In this document: positions 55,286 through 64,000 of the stretch, in pieces
Layout of the letters: every line of letters starts with the position of its first letter
Position numbering within the stretch: the stretch's first letter is position 1
Assembly (NCBI GenBank): GCA_963829505.1
Contig: CAWHIL010000001.1
Coordinates: forward strand, 496,001-560,000
Direction: 5' to 3'
DNA from: Roseiarcus sp963829505
GTDB lineage: Bacteria > Pseudomonadota > Alphaproteobacteria > Rhizobiales > Beijerinckiaceae
DNA length: 64,000 nucleotides
The notes under the pieces: model-generated
The model's input: the letters and a program-made list of their open reading frames with translations, nothing else
The model's database searches: none
Told to the model about the DNA's origin: nothing
Translations under genes and position numbers: made by a program

Positions 55286-55906
55286 TCACCGCGCGCTGCG
55301 CAGCAGGCTGAAGAAGCGCGTCTGCTCGTTCGGGTTGTCGCGGAAGACGCCGCTGAACTGGGTCGTGACGGTCGAGGCGCCGGCCTTGCGCACGCCGCGC
55401 ATCGCCATGCAGCTGTGCTCGGCCTCGAGCATCACGGCGACGCCGCGGGCGCCGAGCGTCTTCTCGATCGCCTGGACGATCTGGGCCGACAGCGCCTCCT
55501 GGGTCTGGAGCCGCCGCGCGAACGTGTCGACGATGCGCGCGAGCTTCGACAGGCCGACGACGCCGCGCTTCGGAAAATAACCGACATGCGCCTTGCCGAA
55601 GAAGGGGGCCATGTGGTGCTCGCAATGCGAGACGAAGGCGATGTCGCGCACCAGCACCAGGTCCTCGAAGCCGGAGACGTCGTGGAAGACGCGCCGCAGC
55701 GGCTTTTCCGGGTCCTCGCGATAGCCGGCGTAGAGCTCCTCATAGGCTTTGGCGACCCGGCGCGGCGTGTCGACGAGCCCTTCCCGCTCCGGATCGTCGC
55801 CCGCCCAGGCGATCAGCGTCCGGACCGCCGCCTCCGCCTCCTCGCGGCTCGGGCGCGCGGCCGCAACGGCGGCGGCGACCGGCTTCAGCTTCACGACTTC
55901 GTCCAT
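55286..55906 (-). CDS. folE: GTP cyclohydrolase I
   Basis: FolE converts GTP to dihydroneopterin triphosphate, the first step to tetrahydrofolate. The 206-residue protein has the domain start REEAEAAVRTLIAWAGDDPEREGLVDTP, the zinc and active-site residues in FVSHCEHHMAPFFGKAHVGYFP near residue 95, SKLARIVDTFARRLQTQE near 122, and EAEHSCMAMRGVRK near 163. The length suits the homodecameric type I enzyme. Folate supply links to fhs and trmFO. It leads the folE-hisI unit. Confidence 0.96.
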   Translation of the reverse strand: MDEVVKLKPVAAAVAAARPSREEAEAAVRTLIAWAGDDPEREGLVDTPRRVAKAYEELYAGYREDPEKPLRRVFHDVSGFEDLVLVRDIAFVSHCEHHMAPFFGKAHVGYFPKRGVVGLSKLARIVDTFARRLQTQEALSAQIVQAIEKTLGARGVAVMLEAEHSCMAMRGVRKAGASTVTTQFSGVFRDNPNEQTRFFSLLRSAR

Positions 55907-56019
55907 TCGATGAGATCCCTGGCCTGCACGACGTCGGACGCGCCCGTCCGGCTCGCGTTGAGCTCCTTGCGCCCCTATATAGGCGCCAGACCAACGCGAT
56001 CCACCCTCTCCGCCCGGCG

Positions 56020-56475
56020 ATGCTCGACGACATCTACAACCGACGCGTATTGGAGCTTGCGGCCGACATCCCCCGGCTCGGCCGCCTCGCCGCGCCCGAC
56101 GCGAGCGCCAAGGCGCACTCGCGGCTCTGCGGCTCGACGGTCGTCGTCGACCTCGTCGTCAGGGACGGCCGGGTCGTCGACTTCGCCCACGACGTCAAGG
56201 CCTGCGCGCTCGGGCAGGCGTCCTCGTCGCTGATGGCGCGGCACGTCATCGGGGCGACCCCCGAGGCGCTTCGGGGCTTGCGCGAGACGATGACGCGGAT
56301 GCTGAAGGACAACGGCCCGCCGCCTGAGGGCGCGTGGGCCGATTTCGCAGTGCTCGAGCCGGTCCGCGCCTATCGGGCGCGCCACGCCTCGACCCTCCTC
56401 ACCTTCGACGCCGTCGCCGACGCGCTTCAGCAGATCGAACGGAAGGCGGCGGAGACGGCGACGGCGCCGCGATGA
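56020..56475 (+). CDS. IscU/NifU-like iron-sulfur cluster scaffold family protein
   Basis: The 151-residue protein resembles the alphaproteobacterial IscU-like fold: MLDDIYNRRVLELAADIPR, then AKAHSRLCGSTVVVDLVV with one Cys, KACALGQASSSLMARHVIG with a second Cys near residue 66, but no obvious third cluster cysteine near the C-terminus. It is therefore a scaffold relative with uncertain activity. It overlaps yidD by four bases (ATGA), a pairing often seen in this class. The folE gene is divergent upstream. Confidence 0.85.
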   Translation: MLDDIYNRRVLELAADIPRLGRLAAPDASAKAHSRLCGSTVVVDLVVRDGRVVDFAHDVKACALGQASSSLMARHVIGATPEALRGLRETMTRMLKDNGPPPEGAWADFAVLEPVRAYRARHASTLLTFDAVADALQQIERKAAETATAPR

Positions 56476-56771
56476 CCGGGCTCATGGCTCTGCCGCGCCG
56501 CGCCGCGCATGGGGCCATCCGGGCCTACCAGCTCACGCTGTCGAGCGTGCTGGGCCGGCAATGCCGCTATCTGCCGACCTGCTCGGATTATGCGGATCAG
56601 GCGATCGCCCGCCACGGGCTCTGGGCCGGCGGCTGGATGGGCGCCGCGCGCATCTGCCGCTGCCACCCTTGGGGCGGGGCGGGCTTCGATCCGCCGCCCG
56701 AGGCGATCCCGCCGGGCGCCTCGTGGGCGCTGCCGTGGCGCTATGGCCGCTGGCGCTGCGTCGCCGAGTGA
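56472..56771 (+). CDS. yidD: Membrane protein insertion efficiency factor YidD
   Basis: YidD helps YidC-dependent insertion of inner-membrane proteins. The 99-residue protein has the signature cysteine pattern GRQCRYLPTCSDYADQAI near residues 26-45 and RICRCHPWGGAGFDPPPE near 62-80. The N-terminal amphipathic stretch AIRAYQLTLSSVLG is usual. Its ATG overlaps the previous stop, indicating coupling. It is typical of alphaproteobacteria that yidD lies apart from rnpA-yidC, as here. Confidence 0.94.
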   Translation: MTGLMALPRRAAHGAIRAYQLTLSSVLGRQCRYLPTCSDYADQAIARHGLWAGGWMGAARICRCHPWGGAGFDPPPEAIPPGASWALPWRYGRWRCVAE

Positions 56772-56852
56772 TCGCGCGCCCGGCGATGGGTCGCGTGAGG
56801 CGGTCGACGGTCCCGCCGACGACTCGTCATTGATTTCTTGGAGGCGATTCTT

Positions 56853-56947
56853 GCGCGAAAAAACTTTGATCTCAAGGACGGCCTAAAGGCCGCCGCCGGA
56901 GGCGGTGCGCCTACGGCGCATCCTTGACATCAAAGTTTCTTTCGCGC
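56853..56947. repeat. 95-base inverted-repeat element, family F
   Basis: The left arm GCGCGAAAAAACTTTGATCT continues into CAAGGA, and the right arm is its near-perfect complement (TCCTTGACATCAAAG then TTTCTTTCGCGC). The loop contains three small palindromes: GGCCTAAAGGCC, CCGCCGGAGGCGG and GCGCCTACGGCGC. Weaker complementarity (TTTCTTGG facing CCAAGAAA) extends the element to ~56835-56965. It fills the gap between yidD and ribH. Confidence 0.75.
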
Positions 56948-57086
56948 CCACGCTCCGCCAAGAAAACAATGCAGAACTCCATGATAACTCATCCCGTGAA
57001 CGCCGGTCTTCTCGGTCGCCTTGCCTCCGCCGCCCCGGCCCTTTAAGGACAGGCGGCATTCCGGACAGACCTTAAAGAGACCTTGA

Positions 57087-57575
57087 ATGGCCGAGCCGCG
57101 CCGCGCCGCCTCCGCCGCGTCCCGCATCGAAGGCGCGCGCTTCCTCATCGTCGAAGCCCGCTTCTACGACGCGATCGGGGCGCAGCTTCTCGACGGCGCG
57201 ATCCGGGCGCTCGACGCGGCGGGCGCGGCGCACGACGTCGTCCGCGTCGCGGGCGCGCTCGAAATCCCCGTCGGCCTCGCGATCGCCCTCGATGCGGCGG
57301 AGGCGGCCGGGCGCCCTTACGACGGGGCGGTCGCGCTCGGCTGCGTCATCAGGGGCGACACCTTCCATTTCGAGATTGTCGCTGGCAAATCGGCCCGCGC
57401 GCTCATGGACCTTTCGGTCGCCCGCAAGCTCGCGCTCGGAAACGGCGTCTTGACGACCGAGACGGTCGCCCAGGCCGAGGAGCGCGCCGACCCCGAGCGC
57501 GGCGACAAGGGGGGCGACGCGGCGCGCGCGGCGATCGGCCTCGCGCTCCTCAAACGCGCATCGGGCGGACGATGA
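57087..57575 (+). CDS. ribH: 6,7-dimethyl-8-ribityllumazine synthase
   Basis: RibH condenses 5-amino-6-ribitylamino-uracil with dihydroxybutanone phosphate in riboflavin synthesis. The 162-residue protein has FLIVEARFYDAIGAQLLDGA near residue 20, VVRVAGALEIPVGLAIALD near 54, the active-site region ALGCVIRGDTFHFEIVAGK near 88 (His near residue 94) and GVLTTETVAQAEERAD near 122. It overlaps nusB by four bases. EtfAB and other flavoproteins in the window depend on flavins. Confidence 0.95.
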   Translation: MAEPRRAASAASRIEGARFLIVEARFYDAIGAQLLDGAIRALDAAGAAHDVVRVAGALEIPVGLAIALDAAEAAGRPYDGAVALGCVIRGDTFHFEIVAGKSARALMDLSVARKLALGNGVLTTETVAQAEERADPERGDKGGDAARAAIGLALLKRASGGR

Positions 57576-58042
57576 AGCTCAAGAAGTCGGACCTGCGCTC
57601 GGCCGCGCGCCTCGCCGCCTCCCAGGCGCTCTATCAGATGGAGGTCGCCGAGAAGGGGCTGAACGACATCCTCGCCGAGTTCGAGGCGCACTGGATCGGC
57701 CAGGAGATCGAGGGCGACGCCTATAATCCCGCCGACGCGGCCTTCTTCCGCGACATCGTCTCGGGGGTGCTGCGCGACCAGACGCCGATCGACCGGGGGG
57801 TCGACGCGGCGCTCGCCGAAGGCTGGCCGCTCCGCCGGGTGGAGGCGCTCATGCGCGCGATCCTGCGCGCCGCGTTCTACGAATTGCGCAGCCGCCCCGA
57901 CGTCCCGGCGCGCGTGGTGGTGACCGAATATGTCGACGTCGCCGCCGCCTTCTTCGGGCCGGACGAATGCGGCATGATCAACGCGGTGCTCGACGCGCTG
58001 GCGCGCAAGACCCGCCCGGCCGAGTTCGCGCTCGATCGCTGA
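57572..58042 (+). CDS. nusB: Transcription antitermination protein NusB
   Basis: NusB binds NusE and the boxA RNA for antitermination of rRNA operons. The 156-residue all-helical protein has RSAARLAASQALYQMEVAEK near residue 8, LRRVEALMRAILRAAFYEL near 90, and PARVVVTEYVDVAAAFFGPDECGMINAVLD near 112. The length is normal. The ATG at 57572 overlaps the ribH stop, and the ribH-nusB pair is widely conserved. Confidence 0.95.
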   Translation: MKLKKSDLRSAARLAASQALYQMEVAEKGLNDILAEFEAHWIGQEIEGDAYNPADAAFFRDIVSGVLRDQTPIDRGVDAALAEGWPLRRVEALMRAILRAAFYELRSRPDVPARVVVTEYVDVAAAFFGPDECGMINAVLDALARKTRPAEFALDR

Positions 58043-58083
58043 GGCGGGTCGGTAGAAGCCGGCTGCGCATGGCGTCAACCTTG

Positions 58084-58123
58084 TTGACGTGGGCGCTGAC
58101 TCAACGTACTATTTTATAGTACG
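58084..58123 (+). promoter_or_regulatory. Promoter with palindromic operator of the second higBA module
   Basis: A -35 TTGACG (58084-58089), 17-base spacer and -10 TACTAT (58107-58112) form a near-consensus promoter. The -10 lies inside the perfect inverted repeat CGTACTAT-TTT-ATAGTACG (58105-58123). A repressor bound there, presumably HigA, would block initiation. A short palindrome GTCAA-CCTTG-TTGAC overlaps the -35. Confidence 0.72.
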
Positions 58124-58134
58124 CTCAAGCGCGA

Positions 58135-58416
58135 ATGATCCGATCGTTCAAAGACAAGCCGACGGAGGACCTTGCCGCCGGCAAGCCGCCGAAGCGCATA
58201 CCGCGCGACGTTGCGGAGCGTGGCGTTCGGAAGCTGTTCCTGCTCGACACGGTGACGCGCCTCGAGGACCTGCGCATCCCGCCCGGCAATCGGCTCGAGT
58301 CGCTGGGCGGGGACCGGCGAGGACAGCATTCCATTCGCGTCAACGACCAGTGGCGCATTTGTTTCGTCTGGCGCGACGGCGACGCCTATGAGGTCGAGTT
58401 CGTGGACTACCATTGA
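58135..58416 (+). CDS. higB: HigB/RelE-ParE family toxin (second module)
   Basis: The 93-residue protein belongs to the RelE/ParE superfamily HigB-GraT subgroup (PF05015). RDVAERGVRKLFLLDTVTRLEDL lies near residue 24. PPGNRLESLGGDRRGQHSIRVNDQWRICFVWRDGDAYEVEFVDYH is the characteristic C-terminal core, with the RhSIRVNDQWRICF strand. It differs in family from the toxin at 3151. The leader from the predicted transcription start is only ~15 bases. The antitoxin begins 13 bases after its stop. Confidence 0.92.
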   Translation: MIRSFKDKPTEDLAAGKPPKRIPRDVAERGVRKLFLLDTVTRLEDLRIPPGNRLESLGGDRRGQHSIRVNDQWRICFVWRDGDAYEVEFVDYH

Positions 58417-58429
58417 CGGAGAAAGGCCG

Positions 58430-58726
58430 ATGCCGCGCAACATTCCCCTGCCCCACCCGGGCAGCGTGCTGAGGGAGGAATTCCTCGAGCCCATGGGCCT
58501 GAGCGTCTATGCGCTCGCCAAGGCGATCCACGTCGCGCGTAGCCGAGTGAACGACATCTGCCTCGGTCGTCAGGGGATCACAGCCGCCATTGCTCTCCGG
58601 CTTGGCCGCTTCTTCGGTGTCGATCCGCAGTGGTTCATGAACATGCAGGCGAAATACGACCTCTCCGTCCAGGCCAAGCGGCTGAAGGCGGAGCTTGAGG
58701 CGATCGAGCCGCGCAACGCGGCGTGA
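58430..58726 (+). CDS. higA: HigA-type antitoxin (second module)
   Basis: The 98-residue XRE antitoxin begins PLPHPGSVLREEFLEPMGLS, the hallmark of the HigA (addiction module antidote, TIGR02607) family. The helix-turn-helix reads VYALAKAIHVARSRVNDICLGRQGITAAIALRLGRFFG. It then carries VDPQWFMNMQAKYDLSVQAK. I chose the ATG at 58430, preceded by GGAGAAAGG. It should neutralise the preceding toxin and repress the palindromic promoter. Confidence 0.93.
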   Translation: MPRNIPLPHPGSVLREEFLEPMGLSVYALAKAIHVARSRVNDICLGRQGITAAIALRLGRFFGVDPQWFMNMQAKYDLSVQAKRLKAELEAIEPRNAA

Positions 58727-58928
58727 CCGCTCGCGGGCGTGCCCAGCGGTGATCCTTTGAATAAACGATATGATTCCGCGCCTTCGCCGGCCGGTCAGCC
58801 CCGCGAAAGCTCTGCGCGCGGCGTTAGTCTTATGTTAATCATGACGAATCAGAAGTCTGTGTTCCGAATCACTGCGTCTGAACCAGCCGGTCTTCATCCC
58901 TTCCGCCGGCTGCGCCGGGATCGCCGCA

Positions 58929-59318
58929 ATGCCGCTCACCAACTCCGCCGAAGGATTTTCGGGCCTCAGACAATGGTCCGAGCCGCTGATTTTCGACCGC
59001 CTGCACGGCGCTTACCGCCGGCTGCTCGGCGACCACGCCTCGATCTGGGCGATGTCGCGCCTTCACGCCAGGGTCTGGCGGGGGCTCATCAAGGGCGACA
59101 TGGCCGAATTCGAGGAAGCGCGCGAGATGCTCATGACTTCGCTCGCCGAGGCGGGCTTGAGCCTCGACCATCTCGCCGAAGTCGACGACGAGATCATGAT
59201 CGAGCTCCTCGAAGTGGTGGTGTCGCGCTACAGCCGCGCCGGCCGCACCGCGGTCGCCTATCACCTCGCGCTGATGGAGCTCGCCGGCCGGCTGAAGCCG
59301 GGGCGGGCAGCGGCGTAG
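58929..59318 (+). CDS. Conserved-looking protein of unknown function
   Basis: The 129-residue protein is soluble and mostly helical: FSGLRQWSEPLIFDRLHGAY, then IWAMSRLHARVWRGLIKGDMAE and a C-terminal helix pair MIELLEVVVSRYSRAGRTAV and AYHLALMELAGRL. Charged and hydrophobic residues alternate as in helical bundles. I do not recognise a domain. Base composition and codon use match the neighbours, so it is probably a real gene. No strong ribosome-binding site is visible. It lies between the second higBA module and the cupin gene. Confidence 0.62.
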   Translation: MPLTNSAEGFSGLRQWSEPLIFDRLHGAYRRLLGDHASIWAMSRLHARVWRGLIKGDMAEFEEAREMLMTSLAEAGLSLDHLAEVDDEIMIELLEVVVSRYSRAGRTAVAYHLALMELAGRLKPGRAAA

Positions 59319-59447
59319 GTCAATCCTTCGGCCGGTTGCGACGAGCCCCACCGCCTGATCTCACTCATGTTGGCGAAGCCGTCTGTCGCGCTCTTACCCG
59401 AGACCGCGCGCCTGAACCATGCTGCCGGGCACAGTGGAGAACGTGTG

Positions 59448-59887
59448 ATGAGGCGCTTCGCTCTTGCAATTGTCGCGGCCGTTGTGGTCGCTGGAAGCGG
59501 CCTCGTCCAGGCCGAGTCTTGGCGCCTCCGACGAACGTGTCGGTCAAATCGCTGGCCTCCGCGACCAAGACAGCGTCCGGGCAGCCAATTGTCTTCCCAC
59601 AAGGCGACGGGCGAGTCGTCGTCTCCGAGTACGAGATCGCACCGGGAGCGACGCTCCCGGCCCATCGCCATCCTTACCCCCGCGTCGCCTATGTCCTGCA
59701 GGGCAAGTTGCAGGTCACCGACACCGACACCGGGCAGGACTTTTTCTATTCTGCAGGGGATGTGGTGATCGAGGTCGTCGACCAGCGGCACTTCGGCCGC
59801 AACGCCGGCAACGAGCCGGTTCGGCTGCTCGTTTTTGATACGCTTCCGGTTGGCGTCCTGAATAACGTCGTCATGGACGACCACTAG
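59448..59887 (+). CDS. Exported cupin-domain protein (frameshifted)
   Basis: A signal peptide (MRRFALAIVAAVVVAGSGLVQA) is in one frame, and the cupin domain is in the next: VVVSEYEIAPGATLPAHRHPYPRVAYVLQGKLQVTDTDTG and FYSAGDVVIEVVDQRHFG. The histidines of APGATLPAHRHP and DQRH fit a small metal-binding cupin. The break lies near 59514-59525 (GAGTCTTGGCG), where one missing base would join the halves at ~146 residues. As with the other breaks, error is likely. Its substrate is unknown. Confidence 0.78.
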
Positions 59888-59894
59888 TCTAAGC

Positions 59895-60601
59895 TCAAAT
59901 CTCCTCCCTCAGCCGCTTGCCCCGCACTTCCCGATAGAACGGCCGCGGGCGGCGCGGGTCGAGGCCGGCGTCGAGCGCCGCGGCGAGATCTTCAGCGCCC
60001 ACTGGGTGATCGTCGGGAGGTCGAGCTCGCGGGCCTTGCCGAGCTTCGTCCAGACGAGATCCACAAGCTCGGCCTCGGCATGAACGACGCCTTCGATGCG
60101 CCGTGCGATGGCGCGCGCGTCGACCACGAGGAAGCGCGCGTCGAACCTTCGCGTCCGCCCGGGCGGCGTGATCGCGCGGGCGAGAAAATCGACGCCGTCG
60201 AGCGCCGGATAGACGCCGGCGGCCGCGAACCGCGACCAGGCCCCGGGCGGCGGGTCCTCGGGCGCGCCGTAATCGGCGACGCCGATGGCGATCCCCGTCT
60301 CCTCGAAGGTCTCGCGGATCGCGGCGAGCGCGATGGCCCTGGCGAAAGCAGCCGACGGCCGCGGCACGGAGGCGTTCAGCTTCGCCTCGACATGGACGTC
60401 GAGCGCCCCGGCGGCGGCCATGCGGCGATCCTCCGGTTCGACCCGGCCGCCGGGAAAGACGTATTTGCCCGGCATGAAGGCGTGGGCCGGATGGCGCCTG
60501 CCCATCAGCACCCGGGGCTCGGCGCCCTCGCGGTCGACGATGATGAGCGTCGCCGCGTCGCGGGGACGCAGCGACCGTCCCGGCGCCGGCGCTTTGCTCA
60601 C
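59895..60601 (-). CDS. Nudix family hydrolase (frameshifted near the C-terminus)
   Basis: The protein begins SKAPAPGRSLRPRDAATLII and contains a split Nudix-like region: MPGKYVFPGGRVEPEDRRM near residue 45 and AFARAIALAAIRETFEETGI near 90-108, where RETFEETG fits the REx2EExG core. It then reads TRRFDARFLVVDARAI, typical of the NUDT19/CoA-type branch. One base is missing near 59993 (GCGCTGAAGATC), after which the correct frame ends REVRGKRLREEI at 59895. The corrected length is 235 residues. GTG at 60601 overlaps the DUF983 stop. Confidence 0.86.
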
Positions 60602-61001
60602 TCCTTGCCGCCCCCGAAACCGTGCATCCCGAGCGCCCATTGCTGGCCGACGACTGCCCCTTTCAGGCGCGGCAGGATGACGAGGCTCACACCCACGGCG
60701 ACGGCGAGCCAGAGGATCGTGGTCATCACCAGCGAGCCGCCCGAATCCTCTGTCAGGAGCACCCCCGCGATGGCGACGTGGCACATGATGAGCATGGTCA
60801 GATAGGCGGGCGCGTCGTCGGCGCGCGCGTGACTCAGGTCCTCGCCGCACACCTTGCAGCTGTTTTCGAGCTTGAGATAGCCGCTGAAGAGCCGCCCCCG
60901 GCCGCAGGCCGGGCAGCGCCCGAGGAGGCCGCGCCGGACGGCTTCGACAAGCGGGCGCTGGGGGCGCGGCGGCCTGAAGCCCTGGAAACCGGAGAGGTCG
61001 T

Positions 61002-61005
<4 letters not shown>
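60598..61005 (-). CDS. DUF983 membrane protein
   Basis: The 135-residue protein fits DUF983 (PF06170): a zinc-ribbon-like cysteine set, LLGRCPACGRGRLFSGYLKLENSCKVCGEDL near residues 27-58, followed by two membrane helices (LTMLIMCHVAIAGVLL and TTILWLAVAVGVSLVIL). The C-terminus ends MHGFGGGKE. Its function is unknown. It overlaps rnr and the nudix gene by four bases each, so all three are one transcription unit, as in many alphaproteobacteria. Confidence 0.9.
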
Positions 61006-63368
<2,363 letters not shown>

Positions 63369-63957
63369 AACGGGTCAGGCTCGATGAGAAAGACCAAAGC
63401 TAGTCGTCCGCCGCCCCCGTTACAAGCAAACGCGGTGGGCCCTGGGGGCCGAAAAATCCCGCGTACCTGTCACAAGAGGTCTCACGAAGGCGGCGGTCGC
63501 TTCCGTCCTGTCAGCGCGCCGACCGGTCGTTCGCCTCGCGGTCGAACTTGTAGCCTTCGGGCAAGGTCCAGCGAAACCGGCCCAGCCGCTCCACCGCTTC
63601 GGCGCGCCGATCGCGTGTCTCTGCGGCGCTCTCCGTCCCGTCGCCACCGCGCCATCGAGGCCCGCGCCGGACGCCGGTTGAGTCTCGCCGCCCTGCAAGT
63701 CTGGGCGCGTCGGGCCGAGATTGTCGTCCGCCTTCGAATTGCGCACGTCGCGCTCCTGTCGTTTGCCGCGCCTCTCGCATGGAGACGGCCGAAAGCGCAG
63801 GCGAACTCGCAAGATCCACGCTCGGGCGCGCAGGTCCGCCGGACAAGCAGCCGACCGCGTCGGTTACGAGCGGATCGTTTTCTGTTTATCACGAATTAAG
63901 TTGACGAGAGTTCCCCTGATTGATATATTCGTTTTTCAGAAGCTTAGGCAGTCGCCA
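63369..63957. other. 589-base region with no confident gene
   Basis: This gap lies upstream of rnr. The best reading is a minus-strand frame (63511-63846) whose last residues, RFRWTLPEGYKFDREANDR, look like the C-terminal tail of some AbrB-type antitoxins, while the rest is low-complexity and lacks a family match. It may be a remnant or a broken gene. The right end (63890-63950) is AT-rich (TTGATATATTCG) and looks like a promoter for the gene starting at 63958. Confidence 0.35.
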
Positions 63958-64000
63958 ATGTCAGACCAAGAAACCCCCGCCCGTCCGGCCCGGAACCGCT
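63958..64000 (+). CDS. Start of an unidentified gene cut by the window edge
   Basis: An ATG at 63958 opens MSDQETPARPARNR and runs to the end of the window. An AT-rich promoter-like stretch precedes it, but no strong ribosome-binding site is visible. Fourteen residues are too few to name a product. Confidence 0.35.
   Translation, partial: MSDQETPARPARNR

Noticed and set aside
56920..56935. TTGACATCAA as a possible FNR box
   Set aside because: The half-sites have no four-base spacer and it is part of the arm of the inverted-repeat element.

Overview
This is a GC-rich stretch of a bacterial chromosome. Gene content points to an alphaproteobacterium, most likely Hyphomicrobiales (Rhizobiales) and near the Beijerinckiaceae/Methylocystaceae, though the genus cannot be fixed from the sequence alone. 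Supporting signs are DUF1127, DUF1289, DUF983 and TIGR02281 family proteins, a ptsP-prfA pair, an alphaproteobacterial SOS box (GAAC-N7-GAAC) at recA, class I PHA synthase, a split methylmalonyl-CoA mutase, formate-THF ligase, and many Rhizobiales-style palindromic intergenic repeats. I see no prophage, insertion sequence, CRISPR array or rRNA. One tRNA gene (Gly, TCC) is present.

Layout. 0-6.6 kb: purA (cut by the window edge), a DUF2076 protein, moeB, a HigBA toxin-antitoxin cassette bracketed by direct repeats, and the etfB-etfA-hbd operon. 6.9-12.1 kb: a Tat-exported solute-binding protein with its peptide/nickel-type ABC transporter. 12.2-17.1 kb: ptsP, prfA, nadD and a TPR lipoprotein. 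17.2-22.2 kb: extensin-like lipoprotein, DUF1007 plus NicO nickel/cobalt exporter, a YbhB protein and a DmeF-type efflux pump. 22.4-24.5 kb: tRNA-Gly and phaC behind an FNR/FixK-type box. 24.5-30.2 kb: a denitrification/nitric-oxide block (nirK with a fused cytochrome c domain, nirV, a SCO copper chaperone, nnrS, a Crp/Fnr regulator, a hemerythrin) in which three promoters share one operator design. 30.2-35.8 kb: a tandem repeat array, ilvE, DUF1003, YCII, trmFO, a DUF1127 microprotein and a small glycine-rich protein. 35.8-47.7 kb: mutA-mutB, aldo/keto reductases, fhs, suhB, cobS, DUF1289 and a membrane aspartic protease. 47.9-63.4 kb: alaS, recA, an SDR, CBS and patatin proteins, folE-hisI, an IscU-like protein, yidD, ribH-nusB, a second HigBA module, a cupin, and the rnr-DUF983-nudix operon.

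Themes. Carbon and reducing-power metabolism is linked by EtfAB, 3-hydroxybutyryl-CoA dehydrogenase, PHA synthase and methylmalonyl-CoA mutase, whose B12 cofactor relates to cobS. Nitrite respiration and NO defence form a compact regulon.

Quality caveat. Eight otherwise well-conserved genes (etfA, ptsP, a SCO gene, fhs, an aldo/keto reductase, alaS, a nudix gene and a cupin) carry about 13 single-base indels between them, and restoring the frame returns family-normal lengths. Because alaS and ptsP-type genes are affected, sequencing or assembly error is more likely than real decay. Three of the insertions are the same apparent change, GACTC read as GAACTC.
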